A stretch of 64,000 nucleotides of DNA, taken from assembly GCA_002633005.1 (NCBI GenBank), contig NMRA01000059.1, positions 771,150 through 835,149 of the forward strand, read 5' to 3'. Below the pieces are notes generated by a model that did no database searches, had not been told where the DNA came from, and saw only the letters and a list, made by a program, of their open reading frames with translations. Origin of the DNA: Phoronis australis (taxonomy: Eukaryota > Phoronida > Phoronidae). The translations under genes and the position numbers were made by a program. Shown here piece by piece: positions 55,701 to 64,000 of the stretch. Within the stretch, counting starts at the first letter, position 1; each line of letters begins with the position of its first letter.

Positions 55701-58199
55701 CAGATCCCAGAATGCAATAGTTACAGCAATCTAAATGTCTCATGTTTAGTTTGAAAATGTAAAACTTCTAAACACGTTAGGAAGGTTTTGAAAGTACTCG
55801 AGGTGTTCCGGATGGCGTGGTGGGAATTCGTCGGCAGCAGTCGACTTTTGGGTGAATTCAGCTACCATGGCACCATCTGTGAGCCGTTATAGTTTTTGAT
55901 AAGAAATTAAGTGTCCGTCTAATTTTGGGGAAACGACTTGACGAAATTTTCCGAAACTTGACGCAGGGTTAGTTATGTGGTGGGAATGCGTTCGCACTAG
56001 TCAGGTTTCGGACGGAGTCGATTACAGCTTCACTCCCTGTGGGTCGTTTCAGTTTTCGATGAGAAGTTACGGTGTTCGTCAATTTGTTGCCTTTGCTTTT
56101 CCAACCATTACAAATTTTGGTAAATGGTTATGTCGGTTGCGACGATCAGCTGGCACCAGTCGATTTCTGGACGGAATTGGATACAATAAAATTTATTCCT
56201 GTGGAATTTTGCCAAAATGGAGAATAGAATTATGTGGTGGAAATTTGCCGTCAACATTCGCTTTTCAGACGGATTCGATTGCCATGGCAACATCTTTTGT
56301 CCGTTTTAGTTTTCGATGAAAATTTCAGTTTTAGGCGAGACGACCTGACAATTTTTGCTGAAACATGAGGCTGAAGCGTGCACTGGAATGCGCCGAAGCG
56401 CACCAGTCGATTGTGGGTGTTGATAACCTTTTAACCCTGTGTGTGCGAGGACACCAGTTAACTTTCGTACGAATTTAAATACTCCAGCACCTCCTGTTGC
56501 CATATTAGTTTTTACATGATACTGCTTGTCAGTGGATTATGGTCAAAAGGCTTGTTGAATTTTAGTGGATCTTGTCATAGGGGTTTACATGTATGGCTCG
56601 GATGCGTCGGCACTGAGTTGATTATCAGACACATTCAACTACTGTAGCACCGCTGTTGGCCATTTTAGTTATTAAAGAGATATTGCTTGCCCTTTGATTA
56701 ATGTCAAAACGGCTTAACAGATATTTTATGTGTCCTTAACAGAGAGGTATGTGGCTGGGATGCACCAGCGCTATCGCACTTTCAGCTTTGTCATCATAGT
56801 AACTAAATTAAACCGATTATACTACATGAAACTATTAAGCACCCCTGGCTCTGGAAAAGCATTGTTTCTGGTGCATCAGAGGGTGTATTTCAACGCTTTG
56901 CCTTTCTCTGGAAACAACTATTCTCTATTTTAGTTTAACCTTCACAATATTTCTTACTGAAGGATGCATTTCCAGTTGGGTTCGTTACGAAGACAATCAA
57001 TTTTGAGTTATGATCACGTTTACTAAAAGCAAAAAACAAAAAATGGTTGTGTTACGGGAAGAAAGTTCTATAAAAGGGTGACTGTTTTAATGGCAGTCGA
57101 TTTCCTTTTTCATGTCCACACGAAGATGGATCGAGCAGCCCCCTTGCGTCAAAATTATTGAAGTTTTTCTCTGGTCAACGCAACTGGCGTGTGCTCTTGG
57201 CTGTCAACATTTGACTGAATTGCGAAACTACGTTGTAAACGTTCACATCACTACAGTTATACTACTACAACTATACAAACGAATGGATCGATTCGGTTCC
57301 ACTACGTGTTTTTTTTTGCTTGAATGACTACAATTTCTTTGTACCTCAGGACATGATACAAAATGAGTTATGGTCGTTTGATTTGTATTATCTCAGGGCG
57401 GCGATGTTGTTTTTGAAATTCTCATAAGTCCTACATAATTTACTAATTCTGAGAAACAAAACAACAAATTTATTGTAGACGTTGATTGTAAGTACAGAGG
57501 CAGCAGGGTGAAAGTATGGCAACCGAAAGTCTACGTGCTCAATTTTGAAAAAGTCGATATTGCTACATTTTACGGCTCATTTAAAATAACACATTTAGAC
57601 AATTGTAATAAACAAAAAATTGGATATAGCTACCGTCAGCTATAGCATCATGAGTTTAGGACCAGCCTGTCTGATGCAACTTAGTAACCAATACTGCAAT
57701 AGAAATTGTTTTAATATTGACATCTGTCAGTTATGATCCTGTTTACATTTATTGCTCTTATATTTGTTAATCTGCCTGCGGATAACGTTTCCCTTTGCGG
57801 GTAGTGCCTGTATCACTTGTATCATTAGTAAGATGGAATAAACAATTAAAAGCAACATGGTTGTCGGCAACTTGCCAAAATTCAATTTTCTGATGTAAAA
57901 GTTAAGAAATTTCCGAACTTCTGTTGGCTCAGTCGAAATCAATCACTGATAAATAAATGAAATTACCAAATTCCACAATAAAACAAAAACTTTAGCTATA
58001 TTTATAGAGTACGAAAACCAAGACAGTTATGAAACGGTTTTAAAACAAATGTTGAGAACTTTCGGTATTACTTGGAAGTAATTTCACTTAGAAAAAGCTA
58101 GTTAAATATAATCTAACTAAAGCAGCTCAAAAGATAACTTTACTTACTTTTCTTTTTTGCCTCGATTGGAATGTCTTTCTTCTCAAACGGTGCGGGCAT
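46226..58199 (-). CDS. ODF3/SHIPPO-type outer dense fibre protein, complete, 4 exons
   Basis: Exons 58148-58199, 49725-49829, 47695-47808 and 46226-46707; total 753 nt including stop, giving 250 residues. This matches the usual ODF3 (CIMAP) length of about 250. The product starts MPAPFEKKDIPIEAKKK and carries STPGR/SHIPPO repeats: SPGPAAYSLP, APQYSMGGRF, FPSPNNYNP, MPGPQSYQTP, TQGPAAYSS and KPGPGAYNV. It ends VMPVMTDVDI. Proteins of this family sit on microtubules or outer dense fibres of sperm tails and cilia; that role is inferred from the family. All junctions are GT/AG and in phase. The first intron (8.3 kb) carries a LINE in the same orientation. Which ODF3 paralogue it is cannot be decided. 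Confidence 0.92.
46708..47694. other. Intron 3 of the ODF3-like gene
   Basis: About 1 kb, AT-rich, no feature recognised. Confidence 0.5.
47695..47808 (-). CDS. ODF3-like exon 3
   Basis: DTNYVNQSSHYVGVNHVL then SAPQYSMGGRFKSA. The A-P-x-Y-S-M-G-G-R motif is a hallmark of ODF3. Acceptor cttgtttcag, donor GCAA|GTAAGA. Confidence 0.9.
48161..48225. repeat. Hairpin 1 of an adjacent pair
   Basis: GACTGAGCTTGGTCTGAAG and CTAACGACTT pair with AAGTCGTTAG, CTTCAGGCC and AGGCTAAGTC; few mismatches, centre about 48191. Confidence 0.75.
48226..48288. repeat. Hairpin 2 of an adjacent pair, perfect 25-bp arms
   Basis: ACTAATGATTTCTGAACTTG plus TACAG is followed after a short AACTTTTAAAAGTC centre by its exact reverse complement. 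Directly abuts hairpin 1. Confidence 0.9.
49725..49829 (-). CDS. ODF3-like exon 2
   Basis: SPGPAAYSLPTSIG, KTSDPTKPWQPAFSFGSRHR. First STPGR repeat plus the P-A-F-S-F-G-x-R step typical of ODF3. Acceptor gttgtacctag, donor AGAG|GTGATA. Confidence 0.9.
50580..51348 (-). pseudogene. LINE ORF2 C-terminal region
   Basis: KFCKRILGVGSCCSNSA, GECGRFPLFTKY, then LPYYVRYKTMYCLENYL and HTNIPYENW with EEEEHGVLVCSAY. This matches the C-terminal region after the reverse transcriptase, where lineages of this kind have K-x-L-G-V, G-E-x-G-R-x-P and an E-x-E-x-H-x-L-x-x-C-x-x-Y tail. Broken by frameshifts at about 51085 and 50815-50900. Confidence 0.8.
51353..52715 (-). pseudogene. LINE ORF2 reverse transcriptase domain, broken
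   Basis: Pieces in order: FWKIIKSNI, LPPEIYEAIGQLPNGKAG, a decayed middle, then GTRQGCMISPLLFMLYLN, LLYAHNMVLCS and PHYKYLGLLITPKVSW. The catalytic box that should read A/Y-x-D-D is AHN here, so the copy is dead. Frameshifts around 51940 and 52370-52420. Confidence 0.9.
52968..53916 (-). pseudogene. LINE ORF2 endonuclease domain, frameshifted
   Basis: MASWNVQGLENKI, GGVSIFVKQSISKYF and CSLAIVGDLNARTGNLLD, then a frameshift (about 53245-53309) and RSLVDYVLLS with WDESDHLPVICK. These are the endonuclease motifs N-x-x-G/N, G-D-x-N-A-R, D-Y and S-D-H of the exonuclease-endonuclease-phosphatase fold. Confidence 0.9.
54210..54730 (-). pseudogene. LINE ORF1, frameshifted
   Basis: First part MPLKNTPTSSRPQTRG to FKELDAL, then a frameshift into ENCRLHEKVKNLESKLD, RLDNLIFHGIPEENHESW and RPIIAKW. 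A coiled coil followed by the D-N-L-I-F-x-G-I-P-E and R-P-I-I-A-K motifs is typical of L1-type ORF1 nucleic-acid-binding proteins. A further piece continues out of frame to about 54000. Confidence 0.8.
55311..58147. other. Left part of ODF3-like intron 1, between LINE and exon 1
   Basis: Contains the tandem array at 55790-56770. The remainder is AT-rich without a recognised gene. Confidence 0.5.
55790..56770. repeat. Degenerate tandem array of about 100-210 bp units, six or seven copies
   Basis: Units begin near 55812, 55973, 56125, 56228, 56375, 56585 and 56742. Each shows a GGTGGGAATGCG-like start, CACCAGTCGA, a GACGGATTCGATT-like step, a CATGGCA-CATCT step, TTTTCGATGA and GACGACTTGAC. Spacing varies (about 100-210 bp). 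Confidence 0.75.
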
Positions 58200-59874
58200 G
58201 GTCGTAGTCGTTTACTGACTTCGTACACAAGTCCCGTGCTGCGTTGTCCGATCGGTTCAATTCGGCCTTATTGGCTGCGAAATGGAACCCTTCAGAACAA
58301 GCGACCAGCGTGAAATGACAACTTGACTAGAAGCAATTGCACTTTCAGCCCGACACAAACACGAGGGTAACTGCGTTACCATGTTACTGCCTGCTGAGCC
58401 GTAAAGTGTGAACAGCGCGGGAGTCCCCGGAGAATCTATACGGTTGCCAAGTGTAGGAGAAAGACCGTGTGACGTCACCCTCGAGCAGCAGGAGAACAAA
58501 TTAAACTTTTGTCTCGAAAAGTAAATGAAAAATAACAGCAAATGTCAAAAAGATATAGATTTTATGAAATATTTTCAATGAACACAGTAATGATGTACAA
58601 AATAATGCTTATATCAATAATTGTACATGAAGGATATGAAAGGCCTACACTTGAGGTTGTCAACATCTTTCTAAAGTTGTAAGGCAAATGTATAGTACAT
58701 TCTAGTTATAAGGAGTTAGAAGCAAAACAGTTACAGCATTTTCAGCAGATTAAGAAAGGCAAAAAAGCAAGAAAATGAGTTTCAATAAATTACAGCCTCC
58801 CTTCCAGATACAAACCAACTGTGGTTTTTGGGATTAGTTTGTTTTTAAAAGGGTGGTTAGTGTTAATAAATGTAATCGCAAGCACGCCGGGGACATGTAC
58901 CTGCTTAAATTTAGTAAATATATCTCTTTGAGGTTCCACTGGTTCTCGACTCTCATTGTAACGAACTAAGCATTACTTGTGTCTTTGAAAACATGTCTCT
59001 TCGTGGCCGGCGTAGCACTGAAATAAGTGGGACGCTATAGCCCTCGCCACCCAGCACCCTATATTGTGCTCCGTCCATGTTCATGAGCGTCGCAGCACTG
59101 AAATAAGTGAAGGATTATAGCCCCCCCGGNCTATGGTGCGCAGCCCATGCGTTTGATTCACTTTTTAGCATGAAGTTTCTCTACAACACGTTTGTGCATA
59201 CGAGTGGATAAGAAAACGTTTATCCACATGTATGTTTACTCGTCTTTTTGTTTACGACTATCCTTAGACGCGTGCGCAAGTTCTAGAAATTCAGCAAATT
59301 TGTGACAGACTCCTTACGTCAGGGTTGCTGTAAAAGTTAAGAACACGCGCACACAATGTTAACTAGATGTTATGACACTTAATGGGCAATTACGCTAATG
59401 AGAATCACTAACGTGTCAGTCAGGGGATTGTATAGCAAAGCCTAATTTTGAAGCCAACAGCATTACGGTTTGATACGCTCGCCCTTGAATACTTATACAC
59501 TGTAGGTCACGGATATCATAGGACGAAGATACACTGTACACAATGTTGTGACAAGTACATTTTACAACATTTTTGAACGATCTTTGCAGACGTTCCCAAT
59601 CCAATTGCCCTTATTAGTAACTTTGAAAATATTTGCTAGCATTTGGAAATTTACAAAATATATATAGCTCGGCAGGTTTCCGTTGAATCGCTAATTTGAC
59701 ATATTTTGGGAATTGCATTGGGTATAATTGAAAGCATCTTTGACGTTTTTCCAACAGAGAATTTTTAACAAGTTCTAAATAATGTTGGACAATATTTCAA
59801 ACAAGTCATATCTTAGTGAGAGAAATAATAAACAATCAGAAATAAAATTCATCTTATATTCAAGTTTCTAAAAG
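58039..59874. repeat. Duplicated block, copy A, left of N gap
   Basis: Holds ODF3-like exon 1 and its upstream region. Near-identical to 60025-61755 but with extra sequence at about 59085-59200 and a single N at 59130. Probable haplotype duplicate. Confidence 0.9.
58148..58199 (-). CDS. ODF3-like exon 1
   Basis: ATG at 58199; MPAPFEKKDIPIEAKKK, then A|GTAAGT (phase 1), completing Ser with exon 2. The start is the first ATG in frame and the family start is short, so it is likely correct. An identical exon lies at 60134-60185 in the second copy of a duplicated block. Confidence 0.88.
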
Positions 59875-60024
59875 NNNNNNNNNNNNNNNNNNNNNNNNNN
59901 NNNNNNNNNNNNNNNNNNNNNNNNNNNNNNNNNNNNNNNNNNNNNNNNNNNNNNNNNNNNNNNNNNNNNNNNNNNNNNNNNNNNNNNNNNNNNNNNNNNN
60001 NNNNNNNNNNNNNNNNNNNNNNNN
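59875..60024. other. 150-bp assembly gap (Ns)
   Basis: Run of Ns between the two copies of a duplicated block; gap size probably nominal or estimated. Confidence 1.
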
Positions 60025-61755
60025 TTTAAAACAAATGTTGAGAACTTTCGGTATTACTTGGAAGTAATTTCACTTAGAAAAAGCTAGTTAAATATAATCT
60101 AACTAAAGCAGCTCAAAAGATAACTTTACTTACTTTTCTTTTTTGCCTCGATTGGAATGTCTTTCTTCTCAAACGGTGCGGGCATGGTCGTAGTCGTTTA
60201 CTGACTTCGTACACAAGTCCCGTGCTGCGTTGTCCGATCGGTTCAATTCGGCCTTATTGGCTGCGAAATGGAACCCTTCAGAACAAGCGACCAGCGTGAA
60301 ATGACAACTTGACTAGATGCAATTGCACTTTCAGCCCGACACAAACACGAGGGTAACTGCGTTACCATGTTACTGCCTGCTGAGCCGTAAAGTGTGAACA
60401 GCGCGGGAGTCCCCGGAGAATCTATACGGTTGCCAAGTGTAGGAGAAAGACCGTGTGACGTCACCCTCGAGCAGCAGGAGAACAAATTAAACTTTTGTCT
60501 CAAAAAGTAATTGAAAAATAACAGCAGATGTCAAAAAGATATAGATTTTATGAAATATTTTCAATAAACACAGTTTGATGTACAAAATAATGCTTACATC
60601 AATGATTGTAAGTGAAGTACATGAAAGGCCTACACTTGAGGTTGTCAACAGTTTTACGGAGTTGGAAGGCAAATGTATAGTACATTCCAGTCATAAGGAG
60701 CTAGAAACAAAACAGTTACAGCATTTTCAGCAGAGTGTGAAGTCAGAAAAGCAAGAAAATGAGTTTCAATAAATTACAGCCTCCCTTCCAAATACAAATC
60801 AACTGTGGTTTTTGGGATTAGTTTGTTTTTTAAAAGGGTGGTTAGTGTTAATAAATGTAATCGCAAGCACACCGGGGACATGTACCTGCTTAAATTAAGT
60901 AAATAACTCTCTTTGAGATTGCGCTGGTTCTCGACTGTCATTCCAACGAACTAAGCTTTATTTGTGTCGTTGAAAACATATCTCTTCGTGGGCGGCGTAG
61001 CACTGAAATAAGTGGGACGCTATAGCCCCTCACCTCCCCCCAGCCCCCTATATTGTGCACCGTCCATCTACATGAGCGGCGCAGCACTGAAATAAGTTTG
61101 GGAAAACATTTATCCACGTGTATGTTTACTCGTCTTTTTGTTTACGACTATCCTTAGACGCGTGCACAAGTTCTAGGAATTCAGCAAATTTGTTAAAATT
61201 CAGGGTTGCTGTAAAAGTTTAGAACACGCGCACACAATGTTAACTAGATGTTATGACACTTAATGGGCAATTACGCTAATGATGATCACTAACGTGTCAG
61301 TCAGGGGATTGTATAGCAAAGCCTAATTTTGTAGCCAACAGCATTACGGTTCGATACGCTCGCCCTTGAATACTTATACACTGTAGGTCACGGATGTCAT
61401 AGGACCAAGATACACTGTACACAATGTTGTGACAAGTACATTTTACAACATTTTTGAACGATCTTTGCAGACGTTCCCAATCCAATTGCGCTTATTAGTA
61501 ACTTTGAAAATATTTGCTAGCATTTGGAAATTTACAAAATATATATAGCTCGGCAGGTCTCCGTTGAATCGCTAATTTGACATATTTTGGAAATTGCATT
61601 GGGTATAATTGAAAGCATCTTTGACGTTTTTCCAACAGAGAATTTTTAACAAGTTCTAAATAATGTTGGACAATATTTCAAACAAGTCATATCTTAGTGA
61701 GAGAAATAATAAACAATCAGAAATAAAATTCATCTCATATTCAAGTTTCTAAAAG
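60025..61755. repeat. Duplicated block, copy B, right of N gap
   Basis: Starts TTTAAAACAAATGTTGAGAA and ends TTTCTAAAAG, matching copy A end to end with scattered single-base differences and a shorter region around 61085-61105. Holds the second ODF3-like exon 1. Confidence 0.9.
60134..60185 (-). CDS. Second copy of ODF3-like exon 1
   Basis: Identical 17-codon exon with the same donor and flanks, in block 60025-61755, a near-copy of 58039-59874 on the other side of the N gap. Most likely the other haplotype rather than a second gene; no second exon 2 follows it. Confidence 0.75.
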
Positions 61756-61964
61756 CTACAACACTGCAGGAGCATGTTCTTTCTTGCTGTAGTGTTCATT
61801 TATATTTTGGGGCCTACCTCTATGTCGTTCGCCTTCACTTTTGGTGACAAAACTTTAGAACATCAAACATTTGAAATAGATATAGGTGTAATATCGACGG
61901 ACTTGAATCCTTAGTAATTCAATATATTGATATTGTTGCAAATCAATGTGTGTGGAGTATATGG

Positions 61965-62068
61965 GTAAGTGACTTTGAATACTAATTACCGTATATACAC
62001 GTATTCACGCCCATGTGTAAGTGACTTTGAATACTAATTACCGTATATACACGTATTCACGCCCATGC
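61965..62068. repeat. 52-bp tandem duplication
   Basis: Two copies of GTAAGTGACTTTGAATACTA followed by ATTACCGTATATACACG and ATTCACGCCCAT. Confidence 0.95.
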
Positions 62069-63179
62069 CCATGTATCCGAAATAATTCATTTTTTTCAAA
62101 CAGAACATTCTGGACCAGTGTTTAATCATACTGGCGCATGCGCATAGGCTTCACTTATAGGCAACTGCTTGTACATGCGTGCGTACGTGCGCGCACGCGT
62201 GTGTGCGTGATTGCGGATGTGACGCTAATGCTTGTGTGTGTACATTCACACTATTTTTCATTTTGTAATCTAAGTTAATGTTAAATTGAATAAGCGTTAA
62301 CTAGTATACCTGTACGTCAAGCTTTAATCACATAGCACTTGAAAATTGTGCACTTTGGTTATACCTAAGTGTAAAGGGCGAATTTTCTTAGTTCCAGGGA
62401 TTGGCTCAGCTTCACAGGTAAATGCACGGTTCTAAGTACACATAGATTCGGTAACAAGTTCTTTGTCATCAAATGTCCTTGATTTCTAGTCCGATCAATC
62501 TATCAATACTTCTAAAATTTGTGCCAACATGTGGCATTTGACAGATATCGACTCTGCAGTTCGATTACTACAGAAATGTGTTACATGATAAGTAGTACGT
62601 TGGGTTTGTTAAAAGTTAAAGCTGCTATATGAACATATACTTAATAAGGTATCTTCGGGGGAGGGATATTTGAAGCGCAGAATTCGGGAATTTTGTGTAC
62701 GGCCCTGGTTTAGTTTTCAAATACATTGCGACATGGTTGTCGACAGGTGAACATTCCGCCGGTGACATCGCGTGGGTGAGGAACCTGATTTACAACTTTA
62801 GTTTAAGATTGCGAGGTTTGACTTCAGCTTGCTCGTAAGGCGTGTACCTCGAGAATCTTTCGCTAATCTACGTATTAAATCGATGCTTTGTGAGGCTCAC
62901 TTTCAATCTATTAGTCTTTGTGGTGGTTGCTTAGTATTTCGTATCAAAACTTATTTGGCAGTGAACGCTTACTTTCAATTCTGGTGCTCTCAAATGACAC
63001 GTGTTGTTTTCCATCATATTATTCTTATGTCTCCAAACTGTCTGCCATGTCACCGGACGTTTACCAGCCGATAACCGTCCCACAATGCATTTGGAATACA
63101 CGAGTACAGGGCAGCGTTCCGTAGGCTGCAAGCTATTGGTTTGCACTTGCGGTGAAAAATCTTTGCTTTCGGAATGGAA

Positions 63180-63533
63180 TCAGTGGATTAAACCAGACAA
63201 TTCAACACTACAACAAACCACTTCAGTGACCGCATTTTTGCTAAGATGAGCGAGTAAGTCTTCGAGCGAACTCTTGAAAAACTCTTTTTTAACTCCCCGG
63301 CCCGTGATTTTACCGCTGAGGTCATGCGAGATCCTGCTTTTCGCGCAAGAGGCTTGATCCACAGGGAATTTGACATTTGAGGCTGCTTCCTTTTCGATGT
63401 ACGTAAAAGCCCCAAACGTATGAGTCATGGTAAGGTTTTTGGGGCCATGTGTAGCGTTTTTGATGTGAAACGGTCCACAACAGAATTTTGACAGAGAGTA
63501 AGAAAGATGACAAGTCCGGTGTGACGTGCGCAC
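63180..63533 (-). other. Unassigned 117-codon open frame
   Basis: Contains MTHTFGAFTYIEKEAASN, VKFPVDQASCAKSRIS and SLEDLLAHLSKNAVTEVV. No family recognised. Overlapping frames on the same strand are also open, so coding status is uncertain; it could be an exon, part of a decayed transposon, or chance. Confidence 0.25.
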
Positions 63534-64000
63534 CGTCAGGCAAAACCCTACGAGATATGTTCAGTGCCTCCCGGTTGCGAACGAATAGTAGTTTTACTAA
63601 GAGCTCGGTCCACATGGACAGCAGATCAACTACGTATGGAGAAAGAACGAGGAAACGATAATATCGCCTATAGCAGCATGCAGTAGACTTCATGGTCAGA
63701 TGAATATACCACTGGATAAATGTGGACTATCATCGAGTGTCTACGGATAAACAAGCACAAAGGGAATGAAATTCACGTTCATAACATTTTACAAATATGC
63801 TTTTTTTATCTCATTTCATTTTATTCAGTAGAAACTAATGCGAATCCAAAATTAAATGTGGGTCGATTGCGGATAAAAACATACCAAATCCTAACCTCAT
63901 TGACCGCCACTGGACCTCAAAACTTTTAGATGCAGTCAAAGTGCGTGGACGTAGTTTTCCCGTCACCATTTATGTTGTTAAATAACTTATCTTGGATCAC

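Larger units (their letters stand above)
61756..64000. other. Right end: no recognised gene
   Basis: Upstream flank of the ODF3-like gene. Holds a 52-bp tandem duplication (61965-62068), a GT/GC-rich stretch (about 62170-62245) and a 117-codon minus-strand open frame (63180-63533) without a known domain. Confidence 0.5.

Noticed and set aside
62829-63124. Plus-strand frame with LCEAHFQ resembling part of a THAP finger
   Set aside because: Only the C-x-x-H-F step fits; the other zinc ligands and the AVPTY-type box are missing.

Overview
The window is animal (metazoan) nuclear DNA, almost certainly from a marine-type invertebrate. It is AT-rich and has many small exons with GT/AG introns of about 0.1 to 8 kb, interspersed decayed repeats, one large N gap and three single Ns. 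It holds a sperm-tail outer dense fibre gene and a giant secreted lipid-transfer-protein gene. The phylum cannot be settled from sequence reading alone. All recognisable genes lie on the minus strand.

Positions 1-41327 hold most of one very large gene, read right to left. I traced 32 exons; every exon-exon junction joins in phase, which is the main support for the model. The product starts with a signal peptide, followed by a vitellogenin/apolipoprotein-type lipid-transfer region (LPD_N) of about 600-700 residues. After that come amphipathic helices, a LECT2/M23 (LytM)-like domain that has lost key zinc-site residues, a possible SAP-like helix pair, cysteine-rich beta segments, and a fibronectin-III-like segment that runs off the left edge. 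About 1,890 codons are in the window and the protein continues. This combination of lipid-transfer module and degenerate M23 module is the best candidate for an undescribed system.

Positions 41328-46225 are intergenic. They contain nested inverted repeats flanked by GT/GC microsatellites. Positions 46226-58199 hold a complete four-exon gene for a 250-residue ODF3/SHIPPO-type protein (STPGR repeats, sperm flagellum). Its 8.3-kb first intron contains a nearly full-length but broken LINE retrotransposon (50580-55310, same strand) and a degenerate tandem array of roughly 100-210-bp units (55790-56770).

The assembly carries two local duplications that look like uncollapsed haplotypes. One is at 29191-31657, joined at a single N, and duplicates exon 6 of the large gene. 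The other is at 58039-61755, on both sides of a 150-bp N gap, and duplicates exon 1 of the ODF3 gene. The right end (61756-64000) has no gene I can recognise. Smaller repeats include a 640-bp palindrome over an exon of the large gene, a 36-bp and a 21-bp array, several tandem duplications, and two or three short dispersed repeat families.
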